Shown here: piece after piece, positions 18,226 through 27,231 of the stretch
How positions within the stretch are numbered: the stretch's first letter is position 1
How the letters are laid out: every line of letters starts with the position of its first letter
NCBI RefSeq assembly: GCF_003260275.1
Contig: NZ_QJHB01000002.1
Span: 1-64,000, forward strand
Origin: Homoserinimonas sp. OAct 916
GTDB lineage: Bacteria; Actinomycetota; Actinomycetes; Actinomycetales; Microbacteriaceae
Length of the DNA stretch: 64,000 bases
Direction of reading: 5' to 3'
Program-made: the position numbers and the translations under genes
The notes under the pieces: generated by a model
What the model was told of the DNA's origin: nothing
The model's database searches: none
The model's input: the letters and a program-made list of their open reading frames with translations, nothing else

Positions 18226-19452
18226 ATGACGCCACAGAAAAAGGTGCAGACCAAGGCCCAGACATTGGCGTGGTTGCGCACGATCTCAGGGGAATTGGCG
18301 ACGGCAACACTGAAGCGTCTGGAAGACACGCTGCCCTGGTATGGCACGATGCCGCCCGGGCGGCGGTCGGCGGTCGGCATGGTCGCCCAGGCCGGGATCA
18401 CAAGCTTCATCGCCTGGTTCGATGACCCCAAATCAACCCCGTGGATCGCCGCCGATGTCTTCGGCGCCGCCCCGCGTGAGCTTCTGCGTTCGGTCAGCCT
18501 GCAGCAGACCCTGCAATTGATCCGTGTGACCGTGGAGGTGGTCGAAGAGCGCGTCACCAGTGGCAGTGAGACCCTGCGTGAAGCCATCCTGCTTTATTCT
18601 CGCGAGATCGCCTTCGCTGCTGCCGATGTCTACGCCCGCGCGGCCGAAGCCCGTGGGCTCTGGGATGCCCGGCTGGAAGCCCTCGTGGTCGACTCCATCC
18701 TGAGCGGTGAGTACGACGACGAGCTGCCGAGCCGCATCGCCGCGCTCGGCTGGCACGGCCACGGCGAGGTCAGTGTCCTCGTCGGGACGGCCCCCCAGAT
18801 GTTGGATGTCGACCAGCTGAGACGTGCAGCCAGGCACATGACCGCCGACGTGTTGATCGGGGTTCAGGGCAAGCGACTGGTGCTGGTGATCGGTCGTGCC
18901 CAACCGTCGATGAGCGAAGTCGATCCGGAGATCGGCGCCTCACCCACCCTGTCGTTCCTGGAGATCGCGACCCAGCTGGAATCCGGGTTCGGCTCCGGCC
19001 ACCTGGTGCTCGGACACGAGGTGCCGAGCCTTGTCGAGGCTTCCAAGAGCGCCAAAGCAGCACTGGCCGGCTTCGCCGTTGCCCGCAGCTGGCGCAACGC
19101 GCCACGGCCGGTGCAGTCCGACGACCTGCTGCCGGAGCGGGCCCTGGGCGGCGATCCCCTCGCGCGGGCGAGCCTTGTCAATCGCATCTACCGACCCCTT
19201 CAGGCGCACGCACCGGAACTGATGACCACGCTGTGGGCCTATCTCGACAACGGGCGCTCACTCGAGGCCACTGCGCGCGAACTCTTCGTGCATCCGAACA
19301 CGGTGCGCTACCGCCTCAAGCGCGTCACCGAGGTGATCGGCTGGGACGCAACCGGCGCACGGGAAGCACTCATCTTGCAGTCCGCCCTGATAATTGGTTC
19401 GATGAACGAACCCGAACCGCAACCCAAGACGCAAGGAAGAGCCCTCACATGA
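18226..19452 (+). CDS. fasR: PucR-type transcriptional regulator of fatty acid synthesis (FasR/MabR-like)
   Basis: A 408-residue regulator with a PucR/CdaR C-terminal helix-turn-helix: WAYLDNGRSLEATARELFV, then HPNTVRYRLKRVTEVIG (about residues 335-380). The central part has the GGDEF-like fold seen in this family. Homologues in the same position (MabR in mycobacteria, FasR in Streptomyces) activate the adjacent fab operon. The gene lies 14 bases after aceE and overlaps fabD by an ATGA, so it is translated together with its targets. The assignment rests on position and domain. Confidence 0.85.
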   Translation: MTPQKKVQTKAQTLAWLRTISGELATATLKRLEDTLPWYGTMPPGRRSAVGMVAQAGITSFIAWFDDPKSTPWIAADVFGAAPRELLRSVSLQQTLQLIRVTVEVVEERVTSGSETLREAILLYSREIAFAAADVYARAAEARGLWDARLEALVVDSILSGEYDDELPSRIAALGWHGHGEVSVLVGTAPQMLDVDQLRRAARHMTADVLIGVQGKRLVLVIGRAQPSMSEVDPEIGASPTLSFLEIATQLESGFGSGHLVLGHEVPSLVEASKSAKAALAGFAVARSWRNAPRPVQSDDLLPERALGGDPLARASLVNRIYRPLQAHAPELMTTLWAYLDNGRSLEATARELFVHPNTVRYRLKRVTEVIGWDATGAREALILQSALIIGSMNEPEPQPKTQGRALT

Positions 19453-20369
19453 TCGTCATCGTCTGCCCTGGCCAGGGTTCACAGACGCCCGGGTTCCTTG
19501 AGCCCTGGCTGGCCGAGCCACGATTCCAGGACATGCTCGAGTGGATGTCGAATGAGGCGGGGCTTGATCTGGTCGCCCATGGCACCGTCAGCGATGCCGA
19601 CACCATACGGGACACCGCGGTTGCCCAACCGTTGATCGTCGCCTCCGGGCTCCTCGCATTGTCAGCACTGCTGGCAGATGGCCGTCGTAAACGGGTCGGC
19701 GGGATCGCGGGGCACTCGGTGGGTGAGATCACCGCCGCCAGTGGGGCCGCCATCCTCACCCCCGGTGACGCACTGCGTCTCGTTCGGGAGCGTGGAAACG
19801 CGATGGCCGATGCCGCTGCGATCACCGCCACCGGGATGAGCGCAGTGCTCGGAGCCGATGAGGACGAACTCCTGGCCCGGTTGGACGAACTCGATCTGGA
19901 ACCGGCGAACTTCAATGGCGGAGGGCAGATCGTCGTCGCCGGCGACCTCGATGCACTCGCGGCCTTGAAGGAGGCGCCACCGGCCAAGGCGCGGGTCATC
20001 CCGCTCCAGGTGGCCGGTGCATTCCACACCCGGTATATGCAGCCCGCCGTCGAGCGCCTGACTGCTGTCGCCGCCGCCCTGGACGCCAACGACCCCAACC
20101 TGAGACTGTGGACCAACAAGGACGGCAGCGCACAGACCTCGGGTCGCGGTTTCATCGACCTGATGGTCGGGCAGGTCTCCTCCCCGGTACGGTGGGATCT
20201 ATGCATGAACTCCTTCAGCGAGGCCGGCATCACCGGGCTCATCGAGGTCACTCCGAGCGGTGCACTCACCGGCCTGGCCCGCAGGGCGCTCAAAGGCGTG
20301 CCGACTCTGGCGATCAAGACCCCGGATGACCTGCCCGAAGCCCTCCAGATGATTGATGACCACGCCTGA
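19449..20369 (+). CDS. fabD: Malonyl-CoA:ACP malonyltransferase
   Basis: A 306-residue enzyme that loads malonate onto acyl carrier protein. The N-terminal VCPGQGSQTPGFL motif, the nucleophile Ser90 in GHSVGEI and the catalytic His in VAGAFHTRYM are present. ATG 19449 overlaps the regulator stop and has AAGGAAGAG upstream. It is the first enzyme gene of the FAS-II operon fabD-fabH-acpP-fabF. Confidence 0.95.
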   Translation: MIVIVCPGQGSQTPGFLEPWLAEPRFQDMLEWMSNEAGLDLVAHGTVSDADTIRDTAVAQPLIVASGLLALSALLADGRRKRVGGIAGHSVGEITAASGAAILTPGDALRLVRERGNAMADAAAITATGMSAVLGADEDELLARLDELDLEPANFNGGGQIVVAGDLDALAALKEAPPAKARVIPLQVAGAFHTRYMQPAVERLTAVAAALDANDPNLRLWTNKDGSAQTSGRGFIDLMVGQVSSPVRWDLCMNSFSEAGITGLIEVTPSGALTGLARRALKGVPTLAIKTPDDLPEALQMIDDHA

Positions 20370-20379
20370 CCGTTCACCG

Positions 20380-20424
20380 CACCACAGCACGGCACCACAG
20401 CACCACAGCACCACAGCACCACAG
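20380..20424. repeat. 8-bp tandem repeat (CACCACAG) between fabD and fabH
   Basis: Five copies of CACCACAG: one at 20380-20387, then after CACGG four perfect adjacent copies at 20393-20424. They lie in the short spacer, just upstream of the weak fabH ribosome binding region. Confidence 0.9.
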
Positions 20425-20449
20425 CACCCAACCAGAACGAGAGACACCC

Positions 20450-21460
20450 ATGACACAGCCCGTCCTGCAACAGGCGACCGGCCCGCAGTTCACCCGCATC
20501 TACGCGATCGGCGCTGCACGAGGCGACCTCGTGGTCGACAACGACCAACTGGTCGGGCCGATCGATTCCTCTGACGAGTGGATCAGGCAACGGACCGGTG
20601 TGATCGAACGCCGCCGTGCCAGTGCCGACGTGCAGGCTGTCGACCTGGCTACCACCGCTTCTTTGGAGGCGATCGAACGCTCCGGCATCTCCGCCGACCG
20701 AATTGGCGTCGTCATCGTGGCGACCGTCAGCAACACGATGCAAACACCGTCGATGGCTGCCCTGCTCGCCGAGCGGGTGGGGGCCAACCCCGCGGCCGCA
20801 TTCGATATCTCTGCGGCGTGCGCGGGGTACGCCTACGGCATCGCCCAGGCCGACGCGTTCATTCGTGCAGGGCTCGCCGAATTCGTGCTGGTCGTGGGCG
20901 CCGAGAAACTCTCCAACTACGCCAAGCCGACCGACCGCTCCATCTCGTTCCTGCTCGCGGATGGCGCGGGCGCCGCACTTGTCGGTCCGAGCGAAACGCC
21001 GGGCATCTCCCGGTCGACGTGGGGCTCCGACGGCTCGAAGTGGGATGCAGTGGGCATGGACGCCACGTTCGACGAGTACCGTAACGGCGAGGGCTCGGTC
21101 GATTGGCCAACACTCAGGCAGTCCGGGCAAACGGTGTTCCGCTGGGCCGTCTGGGATATGGCCAAGGTGGCCAAGCAGGCGTTGGATGCTGCGGGCGTGC
21201 GCGCCGACCAGTTGGCGGCTTTCATCCCCCACCAAGCCAATATGCGCATCATCGACGAGTTCGCCAAACAGCTGAAGCTGCCCGAGCAGGTCGTCATCGC
21301 GCGGGACATCGAAACCACCGGAAACACCAGTTCGGCTTCCATCCCGCTCGCGACCCATGCGCTGCTCACGGAGCACCCGGAACTGTCCGGAGGTCTCGCC
21401 CTGCAGATCGGCTTCGGTGCTGGGCTTGTCTACGCCGCACAAGTCGTCGTCCTGCCCTAA
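20450..21460 (+). CDS. fabH: Beta-ketoacyl-ACP synthase III
   Basis: A 336-residue initiating condensing enzyme that joins acyl-CoA with malonyl-ACP. The catalytic triad is visible: Cys124 in DISAACAGYAYG, His in AAFIPHQANMRI and Asn in TTGNTSSASIP. The substrate-gating loop contains DEWIRQRTGVIERR. In actinobacteria FabH prefers branched or short acyl-CoA primers. It is separated from fabD by the tandem repeat and followed closely by acpP. Confidence 0.95.
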   Translation: MTQPVLQQATGPQFTRIYAIGAARGDLVVDNDQLVGPIDSSDEWIRQRTGVIERRRASADVQAVDLATTASLEAIERSGISADRIGVVIVATVSNTMQTPSMAALLAERVGANPAAAFDISAACAGYAYGIAQADAFIRAGLAEFVLVVGAEKLSNYAKPTDRSISFLLADGAGAALVGPSETPGISRSTWGSDGSKWDAVGMDATFDEYRNGEGSVDWPTLRQSGQTVFRWAVWDMAKVAKQALDAAGVRADQLAAFIPHQANMRIIDEFAKQLKLPEQVVIARDIETTGNTSSASIPLATHALLTEHPELSGGLALQIGFGAGLVYAAQVVVLP

Positions 21461-21503
21461 ACTGTTCTTTGGTCATCTGACAACAATCGAGGAGATACAC
21501 ACA

Positions 21504-21755
21504 ATGGCACTGTCCACCGAAGAAGTTCTTGCCGGCCTGGCGGAATTGATCAATGATGAGACCGGCATCGCAACCGACACGGTAGAGCTCGGCAAGTCGT
21601 TCACCGACGACCTCGACATCGATTCGATCTCGATGATGACGATCGTCGTCAACGCAGAAGAGAAGTTCGACGTCAAGATCCCGGACGAAGAGGTCAAGAA
21701 CTTGAAGACTGTCGGCGACGCCGTCACCTTCATCACCAGCGCGCAGGGTGCGTAA
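21504..21755 (+). CDS. acpP: Acyl carrier protein
   Basis: An 83-residue acidic protein that carries the growing acyl chain on 4'-phosphopantetheine. The attachment site is Ser41 in DDLDIDSISMM, with helix III KIPDEEVKNLKTVGD following. A GAGGAG ribosome binding site precedes ATG 21504. It sits between fabH and fabF as is usual in actinobacteria. Confidence 0.97.
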   Translation: MALSTEEVLAGLAELINDETGIATDTVELGKSFTDDLDIDSISMMTIVVNAEEKFDVKIPDEEVKNLKTVGDAVTFITSAQGA

Positions 21756-21775
21756 CTCACCCCATTCCCGTTTGA

Positions 21776-21814
21776 ACCGTGATGCAGGATGCCATCGGCA
21801 GACTGCATCACGGT
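21776..21814 (+). terminator. Hairpin between acpP and fabF
   Basis: A perfect 12-base inverted repeat (ACCGTGATGCAG at 21776-21787, complement at 21803-21814) with a 15-base loop and no long T run. It could attenuate transcription so that acpP is made in excess of fabF, or protect the acpP mRNA 3' end. Confidence 0.5.
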
Positions 21815-21945
21815 CTTCAGTTGCGCCGACACCTGAAGTTCATTACGCAGGCTGACCGACTCGGACTCCGAACATTCCGAGCCGCTGAAACTGGCTGGTC
21901 ACCGCAACCTGCGCGCCACTCTCGACAGCCCAGGGGGCTCGTCGG

Positions 21946-23208
21946 ATGGTGAGCAACCCAGAGAGTCCTGAAATGCCCAAGAAGATCGTCGTCACCGGAA
22001 TCGGTGCCACCAGCCCCATTGGCGGAACAGCCCCAGAAACGTGGGCGGCCCTATTGGCCGGCGCGTCCGGCGCCAGTCCGTTGGAGCAACCCTGGGTCGA
22101 AGAGCTCGAACTTCCGGTGAAGTTCGCAGCGCAGGCCAAGGTGAAGACCGCCGATGTGTTGGAGCGTTTCGAGACGAAGCGACTCGACCCTTCGAGCCAG
22201 TTCGCGCTGATCGCCGCACGGGAGGCCTGGGCTGACGCCGGCAGCCCCGGGGTGGATCCGGAACGCCTCGGCGTCGACTGGGCAACCGGAATCGGCGGGG
22301 TCTGGACCCTGCTCGACGCCTGGGACACCCTGCGAGAACGCGGGCCACGCCGGGTTCTGCCCATGACAGTGCCGATGCTGATGCCGAACGGCCCGGCTGC
22401 GGCCGTCGGTATGGATCTGCACGCCCGAGCGGGCATTCGCACAGTGGTGTCTGCGTGTGCCTCGAGCACGGAATCCATCGCCGACGCCTACGACCACCTG
22501 CAGCAGGGTCTGGCCGATGTGATCATCGCCGGTGGCTCCGAAGCCGCCATCCACCCGTTGCCGATCGCGTCATTTGCAGCGATGCAGGCGCTTTCCAAAC
22601 GAAACGACGACCCAGCCACGGCTTCCCGTCCGTACGACTTGACCCGAGATGGGTTCGTGCTCGGAGAGGGTGCGGCCGCCCTCGTGCTCGAGACCGAGGA
22701 GCACGCGAAAGCACGTGGCGCCAAGATCTACGCCGAACTGCTCGGCGGCTCCGTGACCAGTGATGCGCACCACATCACCGCCCCCGACCCGGAGGGCACT
22801 GCCGCAGCACGCGCCATGCGCACCGCAATCGAAGGTGCAGGCGGTTCCGTTTCAGATGTCAGCCACATCAACGTTCACGCCACCAGCACGCCGGTCGGTG
22901 ACATCGCCGAGTTCCACGCACTGAAGCGGGTCTTTGGAGATCTCGTGGAAGGCATTCCGGTTTCGGCCACCAAGGCGTCCACCGGGCACCTGCTCGGTGG
23001 GGCCGGCGCGATCGAGGCGTTGTTCACGGTGATGGCGCTGTCGACGCGTACAGCACCGCCCACGATCAACCTGAACGAGCATGATCCGGAGATCCCACTC
23101 GACGTCGTCACGTCACCGCGTTCGCTCGGCACGGGAGACCTGCTGGCGATCAGCAACTCGTTCGGCTTCGGCGGCCACAACGCCGTGATCGCGTTCCGCA
23201 GCGCCTGA
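21946..23208 (+). CDS. fabF: Beta-ketoacyl-ACP synthase II
   Basis: A 420-residue elongating condensing enzyme. The Cys-His-His triad is visible: Cys in VVSACASSTESIADAY, His in INVHATSTPVGD and His in TKASTGHLLGGAGA. The N-terminus KKIVVTGIGATSPIGG is typical; the second ATG at 21973 (MPKKIVV) may be the true start, which would give 411 residues. It is the last gene of the FAS-II operon before the inserted catabolic cluster. Confidence 0.95.
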   Translation: MVSNPESPEMPKKIVVTGIGATSPIGGTAPETWAALLAGASGASPLEQPWVEELELPVKFAAQAKVKTADVLERFETKRLDPSSQFALIAAREAWADAGSPGVDPERLGVDWATGIGGVWTLLDAWDTLRERGPRRVLPMTVPMLMPNGPAAAVGMDLHARAGIRTVVSACASSTESIADAYDHLQQGLADVIIAGGSEAAIHPLPIASFAAMQALSKRNDDPATASRPYDLTRDGFVLGEGAAALVLETEEHAKARGAKIYAELLGGSVTSDAHHITAPDPEGTAAARAMRTAIEGAGGSVSDVSHINVHATSTPVGDIAEFHALKRVFGDLVEGIPVSATKASTGHLLGGAGAIEALFTVMALSTRTAPPTINLNEHDPEIPLDVVTSPRSLGTGDLLAISNSFGFGGHNAVIAFRSA

Positions 23209-23388
23209 TCCACACGGCCGTGCCTTGTTGTGCGTACAACATCAGGAGCTGACGGCAGCTGGCGGCCCCAGTGGCCCGGCGGCCCTCAACTCCTGAATTT
23301 TTGCGTGCACCGTTGCTGCCGGCCAGGAAGAAGACCGGGCCCTTCCCCACGACGAGGGCGCGGATAGCGAAACCATCGCGTTACGCAG

Positions 23389-23400
23389 ATTGTATGCAAT
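23389..23400. promoter_or_regulatory. Operator-like site ATTGTATGCAAT
   Basis: A near-palindromic 12-mer of the kind bound by GntR/FCD repressors (TTGTAT-x-CAA pattern), about 110 bases upstream of the first CoA-transferase. Related sites stand at 23485, 27110, 27136 and 27232. Confidence 0.5.
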
Positions 23401-23484
23401 AGCCGTGCAGAAACTTGTCGCCCCGAGACCTCGTCTGGGTATAATGACGGAAGTGTCCTGTGCGAACGATTGCACTCCTCGGAA

Positions 23485-23496
23485 ATTGCATACGAA
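23485..23496. promoter_or_regulatory. Operator-like site ATTGCATACGAA
   Basis: This site lies just upstream of the first CoA-transferase start and is repeated exactly at 27232-27243 before the second copy. It probably overlaps the 5' leader, fitting repression by the local GntR protein. Confidence 0.5.
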
Positions 23497-23507
23497 AGTA
23501 GGCCTTG

Positions 23508-24713
23508 ATGTCTTCCTCTCCCTCGTTGCCGTTGGATGATCTCCGAGTCGTCGAGCTCGGCTCACTGTTGGCTGGGCCGTTCTGCGGGCAACTGCTGGGC
23601 GACTTCGGTGCCGAGATCATCAAGGTCGAAGACCCGGGCAAGGGTGACCCGATGCGGCAGTGGGGCCGCGAACGCCCGTACGGCACGTCGTTGTGGTGGC
23701 CGGTGGTGGCCCGCAACAAGAAGTCGGTGACCGCAGACCTGCGCTCGGAAGCCGGGCAAGACCTGGTGCGCAGGCTGATCGCCGAAGCGGACGTGCTGGT
23801 CGAGAACTTCCGCCCCGGAACGCTGGAGCGTTGGGGGCTGTCCCCCGAGAAGTTGTGGGAGCTGAACCCCAAGCTGATCATCACCCGGGTGACCGGCTAT
23901 GGCCAGACCGGGCCCTACGCGGCGCGTGCCGGTTTCGGCGCGATCGGGGAGGCGATGGGCGGGATCCGTTACATCACCGGTGAACCGGACCGGCCGCCGG
24001 CGCGGGTCGGTGTGTCGTTGGGTGATGCGCTTGCTGCCCTGTTCGCCACCCTCGGAACCCTCGTCGCCGTGCACGAGCGCACCCGGTCGGGCCGTGGCCA
24101 GATCGTCGACTCGGCCATCTACGAAGCGGTGCTCGCGATGATGGAATCGTTGATCCCGGAATGGCAGGTGGCCGGTTACGAGCGCCAGCGCACCGGTGCC
24201 ACACTGCCGAATATCGCGCCGAGCAATGTGTATCCCACCGAAGACGGTGAGATGGTTCTGATCGCCGGCAACCAGGACACCGTGTTCAAACGCCTGGCCG
24301 AGGCCATGGGCCAGCCCGAATTGGCCGCGGACGACCGGTACGCGACCCACGTGGCGCGCGGATCGCGGATGGAAGAACTCGACGGGATCATTGCCGAATG
24401 GACTGTGACCCTGCCGGCCGACGAGCTCCTGGAGCGGTTGCACGCTGGCGGGGTTCCGGCCGGACGCATCTTCCGTGCCAAGGACATGCTGGCCGACCCT
24501 CATTTCGCCGCACGGGAGGCGATCGTGAAGATGACGCATCCGCAGCTCGGGGATTTCAAGCTGCAGAACGTCTTTCCCCGACTGACCGAAACCCCCGGGT
24601 CCGTACGCAGCCTCGGCCCGGACCTCGGCGCACACAACAAAGAAATCTATCAAGGAATACTGGGCCTCGACGACGAGACCATGGCGTCACTGCACACATC
24701 CGGCGTCATCTAA
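23508..24713 (+). CDS. Family III CoA-transferase (CaiB/BaiF), copy A
   Basis: A 401-residue enzyme of the CaiB/BaiF/formyl-CoA transferase family, which moves CoA between carboxylic acids through an enzyme-aspartyl anhydride. The N-terminus LDDLRVVELGSLLAGPFCGQ, the RPGTLERWGLSPE segment and GVSLGDALAALFATLG with the likely catalytic Asp are typical. It is the first gene of module A, followed after nine bases by an isochorismatase-fold hydrolase. Over about 1.1 kb the DNA is almost identical to copy B at 27252. The substrate is unknown; it probably activates the acid released by the neighbouring amidohydrolase. Confidence 0.9.
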   Translation: MSSSPSLPLDDLRVVELGSLLAGPFCGQLLGDFGAEIIKVEDPGKGDPMRQWGRERPYGTSLWWPVVARNKKSVTADLRSEAGQDLVRRLIAEADVLVENFRPGTLERWGLSPEKLWELNPKLIITRVTGYGQTGPYAARAGFGAIGEAMGGIRYITGEPDRPPARVGVSLGDALAALFATLGTLVAVHERTRSGRGQIVDSAIYEAVLAMMESLIPEWQVAGYERQRTGATLPNIAPSNVYPTEDGEMVLIAGNQDTVFKRLAEAMGQPELAADDRYATHVARGSRMEELDGIIAEWTVTLPADELLERLHAGGVPAGRIFRAKDMLADPHFAAREAIVKMTHPQLGDFKLQNVFPRLTETPGSVRSLGPDLGAHNKEIYQGILGLDDETMASLHTSGVI

Positions 24714-24722
24714 GGAGACCGA

Positions 24723-25331
24723 ATGACCGAGATCGCTGAGGGATTCGGCGGAACGCTGTCGCTGGGCCGTCGCCCCGTAGTCCTGTCAATTGACTTGATG
24801 CGGTCGTACTTCGACCCAGACAGTCCGCTCTGCCTCCCCTCGACACGCTGCCTTGAATCGGCCAGTAGGATCATCCAGAAGGCACGGGCGAACCAGGTGC
24901 CCGTCATCCATACACGGGTCGAGTACGGCGGTGGTGGTATCGACGGAGGGCTGTTCGTCAGAAAGGTGCCCGCGCTTGAACTTCTGATCGGAAGCAACCC
25001 ACTGAACGACTTCATGCCGGAAGTGGCGCCGGTTGATGGAGAACTGGTGCTGACGAAACAGTACGCAAGTGCATTCTTCGGCACGTCGCTGGTCTCGACC
25101 CTGCAGGCCAACAGTTTTGACACGATCGTCGTCCTCGGAGTCAGCACCAGCGGCTGTGTGAGGGCCACCGCCGTGGATGCGCTGCAATACGGATTCACGG
25201 CTGTGGTCGTGCGCGATGCCGTCGGAGATCGAGAACCGGGGCCGCACGAGGCGAATCTTTACGATATTCAAGCAAAATATGCCGAAGTGATCGACGAAGC
25301 CGCCGCGATCACCTACTTGGAGAACCGATGA
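24723..25331 (+). CDS. Isochorismatase-fold cysteine amidohydrolase, copy A
   Basis: A 202-residue member of the cysteine hydrolase family that includes N-carbamoylsarcosine amidase, maleamate amidohydrolase and nicotinamidase. The catalytic triad is visible as Asp in VLSIDLMRSYF, Lys in LVLTKQYASAFFGTSL and Cys in LGVSTSGCVRATAVDA. The family cleaves amide or carbamoyl groups to release ammonia. The SAFFGTSLVSTL segment is closest in style to the carbamoylsarcosine/maleamate branch rather than true isochorismatases. The stop overlaps the following lyase start (ATGA). It is highly similar to copy B at 32432. Confidence 0.85.
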   Translation: MTEIAEGFGGTLSLGRRPVVLSIDLMRSYFDPDSPLCLPSTRCLESASRIIQKARANQVPVIHTRVEYGGGGIDGGLFVRKVPALELLIGSNPLNDFMPEVAPVDGELVLTKQYASAFFGTSLVSTLQANSFDTIVVLGVSTSGCVRATAVDALQYGFTAVVVRDAVGDREPGPHEANLYDIQAKYAEVIDEAAAITYLENR

Positions 25332-26278
25332 CCAGCCACACCCCGCCACTCGACCGGGAGAAGCAGACAGTGCAACGCGTGCAGATCTGTGAGGTGTCCC
25401 CCCGGGACGGATTGCAGAACGAAGACGTGCTGGTCTCGACCGATGACAAGGTCGAACTGGTGGAGCGAGCCATTCGTGCCGGTGCAACACGTATCGAGGC
25501 CACCAGTTTCGTGCATCCGCAACGCGTTCCCCAAATGGCAGATGCCGAACGCGTGATGGCCTCCGTGCCCCGAGGCCACGGGGTCAGCTACGGCGGGTTG
25601 GTGGTCAACCAGCGTGGGTTGGATCGGGCACTGGCAGCCAACGTCGATGAGATCAACATCGTGGTCGTTGCCACCGACACCTTCTGCCAGCGCAACCAGG
25701 CGATGACGACCGAGCAGTCGGTGCAGAATGCGGCCGCACTTGCGGCGCAGGCGCGCAGCGCCGGAATCTGGTCGACGATCACGATCGGTGCGGCTTTCGG
25801 ATGCCCGTTCGAGGGCGAGGTGCCGATCGAACGCCTGCACGAAGTCATCGAGCGTGTCGTTGGTGCGGGTGCAGACGAGGTCGCACTCGCCGACACCATT
25901 GGAGTCGCAGTGCCGTGGGAGGTCACCGAGCGAATCGCTCTCGCCCGTCGGCTGGCGGGCGCCGACGCCGCACTGCGGATACATCTGCACGACACCAGGC
26001 ATACCGGAGTCGCGAATGCCGTAGCGGCCGTCGCGGCCGGGGTGGCGGTGCTTGACGCTTCGATCGGTGGCACCGGCGGATGCCCGTTCGCCCCCAACGC
26101 AACCGGGAACGTGGCAACCGAAGACCTCGTCTACCTCTTCGACCGCAGTGGGATCGAGACCGGGCTCGAACTGGCGGAGCTCACGGCTGGGGCAGAATGG
26201 TTGGAGGGGCGGCTCGGCAAAACGCTTCCGGGGGCGTTGCTTCGGGCCGGTGCGTTCCCCGGCGACCTGTCCGCCTGA
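25328..26278 (+). CDS. Hydroxymethylglutaryl-CoA lyase-like enzyme, copy A
   Basis: A 316-residue TIM-barrel lyase of the HMG-CoA lyase/isopropylmalate synthase superfamily. VQICEVSPRDGLQNEDV has the catalytic Arg-Asp, HLHDTRHTGVANAVAA has the metal-binding His pair, and GGTGGCPFAPNATGNVATED has the catalytic Cys loop specific to HMG-CoA lyase. True HMG-CoA lyase splits HMG-CoA into acetoacetate and acetyl-CoA; the real substrate here may be a related 3-hydroxyacyl-CoA. It is translationally coupled to the amidohydrolase and ends module A. Confidence 0.85.
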   Translation: MTSHTPPLDREKQTVQRVQICEVSPRDGLQNEDVLVSTDDKVELVERAIRAGATRIEATSFVHPQRVPQMADAERVMASVPRGHGVSYGGLVVNQRGLDRALAANVDEINIVVVATDTFCQRNQAMTTEQSVQNAAALAAQARSAGIWSTITIGAAFGCPFEGEVPIERLHEVIERVVGAGADEVALADTIGVAVPWEVTERIALARRLAGADAALRIHLHDTRHTGVANAVAAVAAGVAVLDASIGGTGGCPFAPNATGNVATEDLVYLFDRSGIETGLELAELTAGAEWLEGRLGKTLPGALLRAGAFPGDLSA

Positions 26279-26348
26279 GCGCTCGCCAGGGCTTCTAGTC
26301 GATCCCTGTGCGATCCCTCAGCCCACAAACTCTCGTTTCGCGATTCCT

Positions 26349-27026
26349 CTAGGTCGTTTCGTCCTCCGCGGCCTCGCGGGTCACGGAGACCCAGGCCGAA
26401 TGGATGTGCGCTCGCATCACCGACTCGGCCCAGGTGGCATCCTGGGCGCGTAACGCGTCAATCAGTTCGTGATGGTGCGCAAGGCTGCGCCGAAGTTCGT
26501 CGGGGGTGTAATGCGAGAAGGTTCTCCAGACGAACGGAACCTGCACGAGTGTGGTCAGCAACGACCGCAGGCGAACGTTGCCGGAGGCGATGAGGATCGC
26601 GTCGTGAAACTGTGCGTTCAGCTTCGTGAGCAGGTCGACATCGAGCTCCTCGGCTGCCGCGACGCGATCCATCTCGGCGGCCAACCCCTCCAACGCGCCC
26701 AGGTCGGCCTCGCCAGAGGTAGCGGCCAGCGCACTCCCCCATGGCTCAAGGCGGGAACGAATCGCGTAGACGTTCTCAAGGTCTTTGAACGCCCAACTCT
26801 GAACCTGTGCACCCCGGTTGCGCTCATGCCGAACCAACCCGTCGGCCTCCAACCGGCGCAAGGCTTCACGAACAGGGGTGCGACTCACCCCGATCTCAGC
26901 GGCGAGGTCACTCTCACGCAACCATTCCCCACCGGCCTGCTCCCCTGACAGGATCTGGTCGCGGATCGACCGGTATGCGAGCTCGACCGGGCGATCGTCG
27001 TCAACGTCGCTCGCAAACATTGTCAT
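26349..27026 (-). CDS. GntR-family regulator with FCD domain
   Basis: A 225-residue repressor-type protein. The winged helix occupies residues 15-80 (AYRSIRDQILSGEQ, then SDLAAEIGVSRTPVREALRR and GLVRHERNRGAQV). The FCD ligand domain follows, with the metal-binding pattern FHDAIL, HHHELIDAL and a final MRAHIHS. It lies between the two catabolic modules, divergent from module B and convergent with module A, with similar operator-like sites before both. It probably senses a pathway acid and represses the cluster. Confidence 0.9.
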   Translation of the reverse strand: MTMFASDVDDDRPVELAYRSIRDQILSGEQAGGEWLRESDLAAEIGVSRTPVREALRRLEADGLVRHERNRGAQVQSWAFKDLENVYAIRSRLEPWGSALAATSGEADLGALEGLAAEMDRVAAAEELDVDLLTKLNAQFHDAILIASGNVRLRSLLTTLVQVPFVWRTFSHYTPDELRRSLAHHHELIDALRAQDATWAESVMRAHIHSAWVSVTREAAEDETT

Positions 27027-27109
27027 GACAGATTCCGCTCGGCGCCCGGTTGCCCATGTCCGACGGGTACGGGGGGGCGGACATGGCAGATGAAGTTGAT
27101 CATCCCGCT

Positions 27110-27120
27110 ATTGTATTCAA
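27110..27120. promoter_or_regulatory. Operator-like site ATTGTATTCAA
   Basis: A GntR/FCD-type half-palindromic site in the divergent region between gntR and module B. With the second copy at 27136 it forms a pair 26 bases apart. Confidence 0.45.
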
Positions 27121-27135
27121 GTTGGTCATCGTGTC

Positions 27136-27146
27136 ATTGTATTCAC
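27136..27146. promoter_or_regulatory. Operator-like site ATTGTATTCAC
   Basis: It repeats the site at 27110 with one mismatch at the end. The position in the gntR/module B promoter region fits autoregulation. Confidence 0.45.
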
Positions 27147-27231
27147 CTTTGCTTCTTCGGCCATTGACGAGGGCAAATACACCGCGTAACTTGGGGAACG
27201 AACACGCCCGCAATTTCCCGATTCGTCATGA

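Larger units (their letters stand above)
23209..23507. other. Intergenic region between fabF and the catabolic cluster
   Basis: There is no convincing gene in about 300 bases. The right half carries two operator-like sites (annotated separately) and presumably the promoter of the first CoA-transferase gene. Confidence 0.5.

Noticed and set aside
20380-20424. Short CRISPR-like array
   Set aside because: The units are 8 bases and adjacent without spacers, so it is a simple tandem repeat.
19445-21442. 665-residue frame antisense to fabD and fabH
   Set aside because: It spans two real genes and their tandem repeat spacer in the opposite direction, a shadow of GC-rich coding DNA.
23562-24653. 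363-residue frame antisense to CoA-transferase copy A, repeated over copy B
   Set aside because: Its near identity in both places follows from the duplicated sense gene; no own start signal or motif.
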